Notes: generated by a model not told the origin, from the sequence alone. Positions 1 to 5,467 are shown, counted from the stretch's first letter. The stretch is DNA of 5,467 bases from Atribacterota bacterium (GCA_030668465.1 DAOUTX010000084.1:1-5467); one strand, 5' to 3'. Numbers and translations are program-made.

Positions 1-2616
1 AGATATATTAGGTAAGTCAATATCTCCCGTGACCTCCGCCTTAAAGTTCACCAGGCCTTTAATTTCATCTTCTATACCAAAAAGATTAGATAATTGGCTC
101 AAATCTACACTATCTGCTGAAAGGTGAATATCTAAATTTTTATTATCCTCATCAAGATTAATCCATCCCCCGGCTACAAGTTCCCCTTTTCTTTGACTCA
201 GTTTTAACTGATTAATTTTTACTATAGAGCCAATTTTTTCTAATTTTACTTCTATGGAGTTTAAGGGTACCTTCTCTAATTGGGCATCTTCAATCAAGGC
301 TGATAGATATAGGTCGGGAGAAGCATGGTTACCTTTTATCTCCAGAGAACCCGTGGCTTTTCCTCTAAATCTATTTATTAAATCTGACTGTACAAAATTT
401 GATATTAAATATGAGATATCTTGATTTAGGAAATTAACTCTCAAGTTTAGAGGTAAATCTTCTTCCAAATTTATTTCTCCCTGGACATAGAGCTGGGTAT
501 TTCCAGTATTTAAAACCATACTTTCAATTCTTATCTTATTATCTTCTAAAACAAAGATGAGATTCCCGGATTCTGCTTTAAGGTTAACTAAATTAATATC
601 TTTTAATCCTAAATCACCGTGTGCATTTAGTTTAGGCCAAATGCCTTCAATGATAATTCCTCCTTGAGCTAAACCAGATAGTGGCGGATCAATGCTAAAA
701 TATTTAGCCAAATAATTTAAATCTGCTTGTTCTACCTGCAAACTTACTTTTATTTCCATCTCATCTTTTGTATCGGAAAAATCTGCACTGCCTCCACCTT
801 TAAGTGTTAATCCTTCATCCTTAAAGAGAAGGTCTTCCAACTTTAATCTGTTTCCCTGATAATCTATCTTCCCCTCTAAATAATTAAAGGGCAATCCAGA
901 TATCTGTCCTTCTCTAACTTCAATTTTACCTTTAATCTTTGGATTTTCTAAAAGACCACTTAATGTTCCGATAAAACTAGCCTGCCCCTCAATCTCTTTA
1001 TAGTTCAAAGTTTGTCCCAGTCCTTCTAGACTAATTTCCTCAGCTTTTAGTTTTAAATCCATAAAATTATCTTTAGCAATTGTTCCCTCTGCCTGTAATA
1101 AAAAATCTCCTAATTCGTTATCTTCGACTTTTATTTTGGTTCCAAGATTTGTTTCTTCCCCTTCAGCGATAATCCCTTTTAAGTCTACTTTTCCTGATAA
1201 TAATCCATTTTTCAAATAATTAGAAACAAGGGGTTTAAGGAGATCGCTTTGTGTATCAAGGCGGGAAAAGTCAAATGAAAAAGTATATTCAGGCAGTTCC
1301 TTGCTTAAATTAACTCCTCCTATCCCTTTGATCAGCCCTCCTGCGACCTCTGCTTCTATTTCTTTCAAATAAATTCCCCCTGAATCATAATTAAATCCAG
1401 CAGATAGGTTTAGAAAATCATAGCCTCCGATATTTCCTTCCTTTGTTGATAATTTCCCATTAACTTGAAAGTTGTTTTCTAATCCACTTACTTCAATCTC
1501 TAAATTAGAGCTGCCTTCAAGGGGAAAATCAGCGGATTCAGCGGATAGAGATAGATATTTCTTTGCCTCTTCTGCCAAATCGCTTAACTTAAAATTATCT
1601 GATTTTACTTTTATATTATAACGAAATTTATCAGCATAGGTTAAATTGCCCCGTAGAGAAAAGGGAGAGTTCTGATAGGTAGCAGTTATACTTTCAATGC
1701 TGATTTCTTGAGAATTAAAAATAGCCGAACCGTAAACTTGATTTATCTCCAAGTTATCCAAAAGATCAGAATATAAATTAACATCTTTTACGGAAACTTT
1801 CCCCTGCCAGTTAATTTTTCCTGGGATACCATCTAAATCATTAGTCAAGCGTAGATTTGAATCAAACAATCCCTTTTTTGCTTTTAGAATTTCATCTTGA
1901 ACAAAATAATATTGGAAGTGAGCAATTTCCGCATCTTTAAAAGTGAAATCGAGTACATAGTCTACTTTTTCAATAAAAAAATAACCTTCCAAGAGAAGAG
2001 GACTATCATCTTCTTCTCTTTTGGCTGAACAACTAAGTTCTACTTTAGGAAATTCTGCTAAATAAAAATAACCATTTAATTGTTTTAGTGTAGTTAAAAG
2101 ACCATTTTCTTTAGTTGTCTGATAATCTATATAATCCAGATTTCCTTCCTTAACATTCACTCCCTTAATTGGGTATAAACCGATAATGCTAAGATTAAAT
2201 TTTTCTATAAAATCAAAGGTTCCCTGGCTATCCCTGATTAAAGTCATCCGGGGTTTTACCAAGGTTATATCTTCAACACTCAGGGGGACCTCCCTCTTTA
2301 AGGCAGAGAGAAAATCCAGATCATAATTGACAATTATTTCTTCAGCTTCAAAGATTTGGTCCTCGTCAAGTAATGATCTGTTTTTAAATACCTTAAAATC
2401 AGATAAAGTTATAGATTTAAGAGAGTAATTTTTGACTCTCCCAATATAGATTCCTCGATCTATGGCATTCTCTATCGTAGAAATTATCTGATATTTTATC
2501 TCATTTTTAGCCTGGTTACTCCGAATCGCGAAATATCCTCCTGCAAACAGAACAATGAGAATCAGAGTAACTAAAATTGCTTTTGGAAAGGATTTTTTTG
2601 ATTTATTCTCAGACAT
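1..2616 (-). CDS. TamB/AsmA-like envelope-spanning protein, N-terminal 872 residues (C-terminus beyond window)
   Basis: The frame is open without interruption for 872 codons and reaches the window edge with no stop. The ATG at 2616 is preceded by TGGAG with a 9-nt spacer. Residues 1-12 are polar and basic, and 13-31 (AILVTLILIVLFAGGYFAI) form one membrane anchor, so the rest should lie outside the cytoplasm. Residues 33-125 match the AsmA-type N-terminus, including 'VNYDLDFLSAL' and 'VKPRMTLIRDSQGTFDF'. After that come beta-rich repeats with a 'G-x-alternating hydrophobic-x-G' signature, beginning near 366, 472, 541, 646, 750 and 852 (for example GSSNLEIEVSG, GKATGSLEIKG). This is the build of repeating beta-groove proteins (TamB, AsmA, YhdP), which carry phospholipid between membranes or help outer-membrane protein assembly. 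The family call is firm. Which subfamily it belongs to is open, because the diagnostic C-terminal TamB domain (DUF490) would lie off the left edge. It is the last of three co-directional genes, 341 bp after mazG. Confidence 0.85.
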   Translation of the reverse strand, partial: MSENKSKKSFPKAILVTLILIVLFAGGYFAIRSNQAKNEIKYQIISTIENAIDRGIYIGRVKNYSLKSITLSDFKVFKNRSLLDEDQIFEAEEIIVNYDLDFLSALKREVPLSVEDITLVKPRMTLIRDSQGTFDFIEKFNLSIIGLYPIKGVNVKEGNLDYIDYQTTKENGLLTTLKQLNGYFYLAEFPKVELSCSAKREEDDSPLLLEGYFFIEKVDYVLDFTFKDAEIAHFQYYFVQDEILKAKKGLFDSNLRLTNDLDGIPGKINWQGKVSVKDVNLYSDLLDNLEINQVYGSAIFNSQEISIESITATYQNSPFSLRGNLTYADKFRYNIKVKSDNFKLSDLAEEAKKYLSLSAESADFPLEGSSNLEIEVSGLENNFQVNGKLSTKEGNIGGYDFLNLSAGFNYDSGGIYLKEIEAEVAGGLIKGIGGVNLSKELPEYTFSFDFSRLDTQSDLLKPLVSNYLKNGLLSGKVDLKGIIAEGEETNLGTKIKVEDNELGDFLLQAEGTIAKDNFMDLKLKAEEISLEGLGQTLNYKEIEGQASFIGTLSGLLENPKIKGKIEVREGQISGLPFNYLEGKIDYQGNRLKLEDLLFKDEGLTLKGGGSADFSDTKDEMEIKVSLQVEQADLNYLAKYFSIDPPLSGLAQGGIIIEGIWPKLNAHGDLGLKDINLVNLKAESGNLIFVLEDNKIRIESMVLNTGNTQLYVQGEINLEEDLPLNLRVNFLNQDISYLISNFVQSDLINRFRGKATGSLEIKGNHASPDLYLSALIEDAQLEKVPLNSIEVKLEKIGSIVKINQLKLSQRKGELVAGGWINLDEDNKNLDIHLSADSVDLSQLSNLFGIEDEIKGLVNFKAEVTGDIDLPNIS

Positions 2617-2636
2617 GAATTCATTCTCCAAATAAA

Positions 2637-2676
2637 TTGGTTAGCTGGTTAATTAGTTAACTGGTTAACTGGTTAA
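2637..2676 (+). repeat. 40-bp octamer-repeat element, copy A (upstream of the TamB-like gene)
   Basis: After TT, the units from 2639 are GGTTAGCT, GGTTAATT, AGTTAACT, GGTTAACT and a terminal GGTTAA: an 8-bp period with a consensus near GGTTAACT. It is 37/40 identical to the element at 3368-3407 in the same orientation, and 31/40 identical to the reverse complement of the element at 2837-2876. All three share the left border ATTGG and the right border TTAA followed by purines. Its near edge is 20 nt upstream of the start codon of the TamB-like gene, just before the ribosome binding site. Function unknown. Confidence 0.85.
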
Positions 2677-2742
2677 GAAAACGTATTCAAGATAAAAAGC
2701 TGGTTTTTCGTTATTTGTTTTTTATTTTTAAATAAAGAAAAT

Positions 2743-2770
2743 CGGTTTACGGTTTACAGTTTCTAGTTAA
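2743..2770 (+). repeat. Short heptamer array (CGGTTTA type)
   Basis: Four 7-bp units lie head to tail: CGGTTTA, CGGTTTA, CAGTTTC, TAGTTAA. The first two are exact and the others diverged. The period is 7, unlike the 8 of the elements on either side, so this is a separate repeat family. It sits midway between octamer copies A and B. No function can be assigned. Confidence 0.6.
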
Positions 2771-2836
2771 CATTTGTTAGATGTAACTCATCTGGTTGCC
2801 TATAGTTAACGATTTAAATGGTTTGATGCTAATTTT

Positions 2837-2876
2837 TTAACTAGCTAACCAGGTAACCAGGTAATTAGTTAACCAA
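2837..2876 (-). repeat. 40-bp octamer-repeat element, copy B (inverted, downstream of mazG)
   Basis: On the plus strand the units are TTAACTAG, CTAACCAG, GTAACCAG, GTAATTAG, TTAACCAA, again with period 8 and five units. Read on the minus strand it begins ATTGG and ends TTAA followed by a run of A, the same borders as copies A and C. It matches 31 of 40 positions with each of them. It lies 81 bp beyond the mazG stop codon and faces copies A and C. Confidence 0.8.
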
Positions 2877-2957
2877 TCTATTATATCATATATCTTATAT
2901 AGGTTAAATTAATTTTTTTAGATTTAAACAGATTTCTAATTCAAATTAATAATATCT

Positions 2958-3353
2958 TTAATTATTTACTTCCTTTTCTTCTCTCTTTATCTTCTTCCAA
3001 ACTGCTAAAGCTTCTTCTGGAGTGTTTACCTTTACATCACCAAAGACATGAGGATGTCTTCTGATAAATTTCTTTACCGCCCCGGTCAGTACATCAGAAT
3101 AAGTAAATAAGCCTTTTTCTTGGGCAATTTCAATCTGCATAAGTATTACCATTAACAAGTCCCCTAACTCTTCACACAAATTATCCTTACATTTAGACTT
3201 AGCTGCCTGGCAAATCTCTTCAGCTTCTTCTACAATATTGGGAGCCAGAGATTCTAAGGTTTGCTTTCTGTCCCAAAGGCAACCTTTCGGCCCCCTCAAT
3301 TTAGCAATAATATCCATCATCTCGGCAAATAGTTCTTTCTCTTTTTCGTACAT
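2958..3353 (-). CDS. mazG: Single-domain MazG family nucleoside triphosphate pyrophosphohydrolase
   Basis: This 131-residue protein matches the N-terminal MazG domain. MazG enzymes hydrolyse nucleoside triphosphates to monophosphate plus pyrophosphate in the cytoplasm, clearing abnormal nucleotides; in E. coli MazG also affects the (p)ppGpp stress response. The all-alpha metal-binding core is intact: EExxE at E42-E43-x-x-E46 and ExxD at E62-x-x-D65, in 'EELGDLL'. Also present are the family landmarks 'WDRKQT' (27-32), 'RRHPHVFGD' (98-106) and the late 'WKKIKREEK' (119-127). The usual GCPWD reads GCLWD here (Pro to Leu at 26). Length is about half that of two-domain E. coli MazG (263 aa); the stop follows the complete first domain, so this looks like a genuine one-domain form rather than a truncation. 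The start is fixed by ACGGAGAAAG with a short spacer to the ATG. It lies 134 bp after the phosphodiesterase gene and is bracketed by inverted octamer elements. Which nucleotide it prefers cannot be read from the sequence. Confidence 0.93.
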   Translation of the reverse strand: MYEKEKELFAEMMDIIAKLRGPKGCLWDRKQTLESLAPNIVEEAEEICQAAKSKCKDNLCEELGDLLMVILMQIEIAQEKGLFTYSDVLTGAVKKFIRRHPHVFGDVKVNTPEEALAVWKKIKREEKEVNN

Positions 3354-3367
3354 TTCTTTCTCCGTTA

Positions 3368-3407
3368 TTGGTTAGCTGGTTAGTTGGTTAACTAGTTAAC
3401 TGGTTAA
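3368..3407 (+). repeat. 40-bp octamer-repeat element, copy C (upstream of mazG)
   Basis: After TT, the units from 3370 are GGTTAGCT, GGTTAGTT, GGTTAACT, AGTTAACT and a terminal GGTTAA. It differs from copy A at only three positions (offsets 16, 19 and 27) and has the same ATTGG left border. Its near edge is 14 nt from the mazG start codon, directly abutting the Shine-Dalgarno region, so it would lie in the mazG leader if transcription starts upstream of it. The rest of the spacer, up to 3487, is A/T-rich with no clear terminator for the gene upstream. Confidence 0.85.
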
Positions 3408-3487
3408 AAATCAAAGCTTAGATAGATTGTATGAGATAATTTTTTCTATTTGCATATATCTTAGTATGGTTTTTATATTAAAAATCA

Positions 3488-5152
3488 CTACCAGCTAAAG
3501 CTCATACCAAATCCGTTAGGCACTAACCATTCTAAAGCCAGGCGGTCGTTGATTTGATAAACAACTTCTTTAGTGTTTATTTCCCATCCTTCTTGAGTAA
3601 ACTGTCCTCCATAATTAAGCTGTATTTTCCCTAAGTCTATTTGTAAGCGGGCTTGAACCAATGCATCCAGGTCTTCTCCCTTATACTGCAGTCCTGCTCC
3701 GGTCCATAATCTCATTACATAAGAGCTGTAAAGATCATATTCCAGCCAGCTGCGGTAGATATCATCATGATAGCGAAAAGCTAAATTCCACCGATAAGCC
3801 GGGGAAAGAGATATTTCAAAATTGGGATTATATTCACTAAAGCTGTTGTTCCAAAATTTAACAGAATTTTTTTCTCTTGCCGGCTCCAGATTTTCAAAAC
3901 TGAGTTCGGGTATACTGGTATAGAGGTTATGTAACCACATCTCTTCCCGGTCGTAAAGATGCTCCAACTGTGGACCTTTAAGTAAAATAGGCATCATTAA
4001 ATCGGTATTAGTGACTCCGGCATGATTACCCGGATAGCGCAACCAAAAAATGGGTATTTTAGGGGGATTGATGACTATTACTATATCTCCTGCTTTCTCA
4101 TTTGATAGGAGGTTATATATATTGGGAGGAACTGCTGGGAATCTGCTCTCCCTGGTGAGAGCTAACCAATCCAAGGCAGTTAACCATTCCCCGTTATAAC
4201 CAGAACTATAATAACCAAATACATCTTCACCTTCAAATAAGTAGCGAATTTTTTCTTCTTTTCCTTCGAAAATCATTTTCCCCTGGTCGAAATAACCGAC
4301 CACCCGATGAGGATTCTCTCTATAAAAGGCAAAATCAATCTCACTTTCTAAAACTATATCCCTGGCTACCTTATCTTTTTTGTCAGGATCCTTTAAATAT
4401 ACGTTAGGATGAATAAATACCTTAAGGTCATTTCCTACTATTCTCTCAATTTCTTTTGCCTGATCAGCGTTAATAAACCTACCAAAAGACATTCCATGAT
4501 CACAATAAAGTATTAGGTTAACCTCGTCGAGGTTCAATTTTTTCACCAGATTACCAAAATAACGGTCAAACCTGCGAATGCTGGCTTCATACAATTTCGG
4601 CCCCATTACATGGCCCAGAGCATCGGTGGCAAGCCAATAGAATTCTATAACCCCATAGGTCTCCAGAAGCTCGGGGACATTAAGGAGAGGAAGAAACATA
4701 AAAGGATCAAGTCCGGGTATTCCATAAATAATACAGGCTTTAGCTCGCCGAGGTATATAAGAAAGCCAATATAAAAAAGTCTTATAATGTGATATAACCT
4801 TTTCATTTTCCCGGTCATAATAACCCCATCCTACTCTCCCGCTGGAATTATCTACTCCTTCTTTTAAGTGCGGAATAGCTGTTTCTGTTCCTCCGGGATA
4901 GAGACTAAGGCCATGATGAATCATGTGGCCATCCTCAAAAACAGCCTTCAGATTAGGAAGGTCACCATCTTCCATATATTGAAAGAAATTCTGTGATGAT
5001 ACGGCATCCAGGTGCAATATAAGGAATTTTTGGGAGGCCTCTCCCATTATTGAGAAAGATAGTAGAATTATTGCTATTATAAGTACACAAAATATCGAAA
5101 ATCTCCTAGAAGAGTTAACTTTTTTAAAATACGGGCTATTGATTTTCAACAT
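3488..5152 (-). CDS. Exported alkaline-phosphatase-superfamily phosphodiesterase with C-terminal beta-strand (possible outer-membrane) domain
   Basis: This is a complete 554-residue protein. AAAGGAGT lies 8 nt before the ATG. The N-terminus is a signal peptide with a long basic n-region (1-18), a hydrophobic core at 19-35 and a probable signal peptidase site after G-E-A39. Residues 42 to about 415 form a type I phosphodiesterase/nucleotide pyrophosphatase-like fold. All expected two-metal ligands can be placed: D49 (LHLDAV), the probable nucleophile T89 (YPGGTET; T91 is the alternative), D177 and H181 (TDALGH), D218-H219 (CDHGM) and H377 (GNHAG). Hydrolysis of a phosphomono- or phosphodiester outside the cytoplasm is therefore likely, but the substrate is unknown. 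Residues about 442-554 are a separate region of alternating polar/aromatic strands ending in FGMSFSW, with Trp as the last residue. That resembles an outer-membrane barrel with its C-terminal beta-signal, and I infer it anchors the enzyme to the outer membrane. It is the first of the three co-directional genes and probably has its own promoter. Confidence 0.85.
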   Translation of the reverse strand: MLKINSPYFKKVNSSRRFSIFCVLIIAIILLSFSIMGEASQKFLILHLDAVSSQNFFQYMEDGDLPNLKAVFEDGHMIHHGLSLYPGGTETAIPHLKEGVDNSSGRVGWGYYDRENEKVISHYKTFLYWLSYIPRRAKACIIYGIPGLDPFMFLPLLNVPELLETYGVIEFYWLATDALGHVMGPKLYEASIRRFDRYFGNLVKKLNLDEVNLILYCDHGMSFGRFINADQAKEIERIVGNDLKVFIHPNVYLKDPDKKDKVARDIVLESEIDFAFYRENPHRVVGYFDQGKMIFEGKEEKIRYLFEGEDVFGYYSSGYNGEWLTALDWLALTRESRFPAVPPNIYNLLSNEKAGDIVIVINPPKIPIFWLRYPGNHAGVTNTDLMMPILLKGPQLEHLYDREEMWLHNLYTSIPELSFENLEPAREKNSVKFWNNSFSEYNPNFEISLSPAYRWNLAFRYHDDIYRSWLEYDLYSSYVMRLWTGAGLQYKGEDLDALVQARLQIDLGKIQLNYGGQFTQEGWEINTKEVVYQINDRLALEWLVPNGFGMSFSW

Positions 5153-5185
5153 GTATTATTACTCCTTTATTTTTATTCTATAAGT

Positions 5186-5213
5186 ATTATATAATTTGAA
5201 TCTTCTAAATTAA
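5186..5213 (-). promoter_or_regulatory. Possible sigma-70-type promoter of the phosphodiesterase gene
   Basis: On the minus strand a perfect -10 hexamer TATAAT lies at 5191-5186. A weak -35 candidate, TTAATT, lies at 5213-5208 with a 16-bp spacer. Transcription would begin near 5179, giving a leader of about 25 nt that contains the AAAGGAGT ribosome binding site. The position is sensible, but in DNA this A/T-rich a TATAAT can occur by chance and the -35 is poor. Confidence 0.35.
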
Positions 5214-5223
5214 TACACAGGCA

Positions 5224-5238
5224 GTGATATAGTATCAC
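5224..5238. repeat. Small perfect inverted repeat GTGATA-TAG-TATCAC
   Basis: Six-base arms are separated by 3 bases, about 72 bp upstream of the phosphodiesterase start codon and just upstream of the possible promoter. The size would suit a small operator. However, the right arm is part of the 12-bp direct repeat GTATCACGTATT and the surroundings are heptamer repeats, so it may simply be a by-product of repeat sequence. Confidence 0.35.
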
Positions 5239-5243
5239 GTATT
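5232..5243 (+). repeat. 12-bp direct repeat GTATCACGTATT, first copy (second at 5334-5345)
   Basis: An exact 12-bp match recurs 102 bp downstream at 5334-5345. The second copy reads as two heptamers, CGTATCA and CGTATTA (5333-5346), so the pair probably belongs to the same heptamer family that fills this region. The two copies flank the array at 5261-5316. Confidence 0.6.
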
Positions 5244-5260
5244 GCATCAAAATAAAATAC

Positions 5261-5316
5261 AGTAATAAGTGATAAGTAATGAGTAATAAGGTGCAAGTTA
5301 CGAGTTGCAAGATACA
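5261..5316 (+). repeat. Eight-unit degenerate heptamer array (AGTAATA / AGTTGCA type)
   Basis: Eight consecutive 7-bp units each begin with AG: AGTAATA, AGTGATA, AGTAATG, AGTAATA, AGGTGCA, AGTTACG, AGTTGCA, AGATACA. The AG phase holds without a slip for 56 bp, while the last five bases of the unit drift. The first four units are of the TAATA kind and the last four of the TTGCA kind. It lies more than 100 bp upstream of the phosphodiesterase gene. Function unknown. Confidence 0.7.
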
Positions 5317-5349
5317 AAATAAAATAATAATTCGTATCACGTATTATAT

Positions 5350-5384
5350 AGCGCATAGCATACAGCATTTAGCGTATAGTTTAC
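5350..5384 (+). repeat. Five-unit heptamer array (AGCGTAT type)
   Basis: Five 7-bp units start with AG: AGCGCAT, AGCATAC, AGCATTT, AGCGTAT, AGTTTAC. Period and AG phase are the same as in the array at 5261-5316, but the unit is different, so this is a related but separate tract. No function can be assigned. Confidence 0.65.
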
Positions 5385-5413
5385 AAAATACAACTAATAT
5401 GTAACATTTTATT

Positions 5414-5434
5414 ATTAGCTAACCGACTAATTAA
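5414..5434 (-). repeat. Probable remnant of an octamer element
   Basis: The plus strand reads TTAGCTAACCGACTAATTAAG, containing AGCTAACC, which is the exact reverse complement of the GGTTAGCT unit that begins copies A and C, followed by the looser GACTAATT. Only about two units are recognisable, so this is either a decayed copy in the same orientation as copy B or chance similarity. Confidence 0.3.
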
Positions 5435-5467
5435 GTTCCATATTTTATAATTAGGAAAATACCCACT

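Larger units (their letters stand above)
2617..2957. other. 341-bp spacer between mazG and the TamB-like gene, repeat-rich, no gene
   Basis: No plausible reading frame is present on either strand. From left to right it holds the Shine-Dalgarno region of the TamB-like gene (about 2626-2630), a 40-bp octamer element (2637-2676), a purely A/T palindrome (2721-2736, TTTATTT-TT-AAATAAA), a four-unit heptamer array (2743-2770), a second octamer element in opposite orientation (2837-2876), and an A/T-rich stretch next to the mazG stop codon. I found no GC-rich hairpin followed by a T run on the minus strand, so there is no recognisable terminator after mazG. I also found no convincing promoter for the TamB-like gene. 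Whether mazG and the TamB-like gene share a transcript therefore cannot be decided here. Confidence 0.7.
5153..5467. other. 315-bp region upstream of the phosphodiesterase gene, repeat-rich, no supported gene
   Basis: The part next to the gene holds the Shine-Dalgarno sequence (5161-5168) and a possible promoter. Beyond 5220 it is mostly degenerate heptamer repeats, a 12-bp direct repeat, one small inverted repeat and a partial octamer element. Short open frames entering from the right edge on the minus strand (for example 5467-5381) have no recognisable protein character and run through the repeat sequence, so they are not called. Confidence 0.65.

Noticed and set aside
1..2616. Possible frameshift or internal stop in the long TamB-like frame
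   Set aside because: Translated codon by codon from 2616 to 1, the frame is continuous with consistent beta-repeat composition throughout; only the window edge interrupts it.
2721..2736. Palindrome TTTATTT-TT-AAATAAA as a terminator or operator
   Set aside because: It contains only A and T, has a 2-base loop too tight for a stable hairpin and has no adjacent feature; expected in DNA of this composition.
2637..3407. CRISPR array or phage attachment sites formed by the 40-bp elements
   Set aside because: The copies are few, internally periodic, unevenly spaced (about 160 and 490 bp), one is inverted, a gene lies between two of them, and no cas or integrase gene is seen.
3426..3454. Possible mazG promoter on the minus strand (TGCAAA, 17 bp, TACAAT)
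   Set aside because: The -10 is reasonable but the -35 matches only three of six positions, and A/T-rich spacers give such hits by chance.
3460..3487. A/T stem after the phosphodiesterase stop (TTTTTA-ATA-TAAAAA) as an intrinsic terminator
   Set aside because: There is no GC-rich stem and no following T run on the minus strand, so stability would be negligible.
5381..5467. Open frame of 28 codons on the minus strand entering from the right edge, possible tail of an upstream gene
   Set aside because: It is short, has no recognisable protein character and runs through the octamer remnant. A second frame from the same edge ends at 5431, so neither stands out.

Overview
The window is AT-rich bacterial DNA (about one third G+C by eye). 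Three protein genes all lie on the minus strand, and no gene is supported on the plus strand. Read in the direction of transcription (right to left), the order is: an exported alkaline-phosphatase-superfamily phosphodiesterase (5152-3488), a single-domain MazG nucleotide pyrophosphohydrolase (3353-2958), and the N-terminal 872 codons of a large TamB/AsmA-type envelope protein that runs off the left edge (2616-1). Each gene has a clear GGAG-type Shine-Dalgarno sequence.

The organism is probably a low-GC diderm (two-membrane) bacterium. The TamB/AsmA-like protein is the kind of bridge that spans the space between two membranes. The phosphodiesterase has a signal peptide and ends in a run of amphipathic beta strands whose last residue is Trp, as outer-membrane beta-barrel proteins usually end. 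Low-GC diderm lineages such as Atribacterota or Halanaerobiales would fit, but this is an inference and the sequence alone does not fix the taxon.

The intergenic DNA is the most unusual part. Three elements of exactly 40 bp (2637-2676, 2837-2876, 3368-3407) are each built from five degenerate 8-bp units related to GGTTAACT. Two of them (37/40 identical) lie in the same orientation just upstream of the ribosome binding sites of the TamB-like gene and mazG. The third is inverted and lies just downstream of mazG, so mazG is bracketed by an inverted pair. Other spacers hold period-7 arrays: CGGTTTA-type at 2743-2770, AGTAATA/AGTTGCA-type at 5261-5316 and AGCGTAT-type at 5350-5384. These look like a genome-wide family of short-period spacer repeats, and I cannot tell from this window whether they have a function.

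Two of the genes point to the cell envelope: TamB-like lipid transport or outer-membrane assembly, and an exported, possibly outer-membrane-anchored, phosphodiesterase. MazG is a cytoplasmic housekeeping enzyme with no obvious functional link to them. I saw no RNA gene, CRISPR array, insertion sequence or convincing intrinsic terminator.
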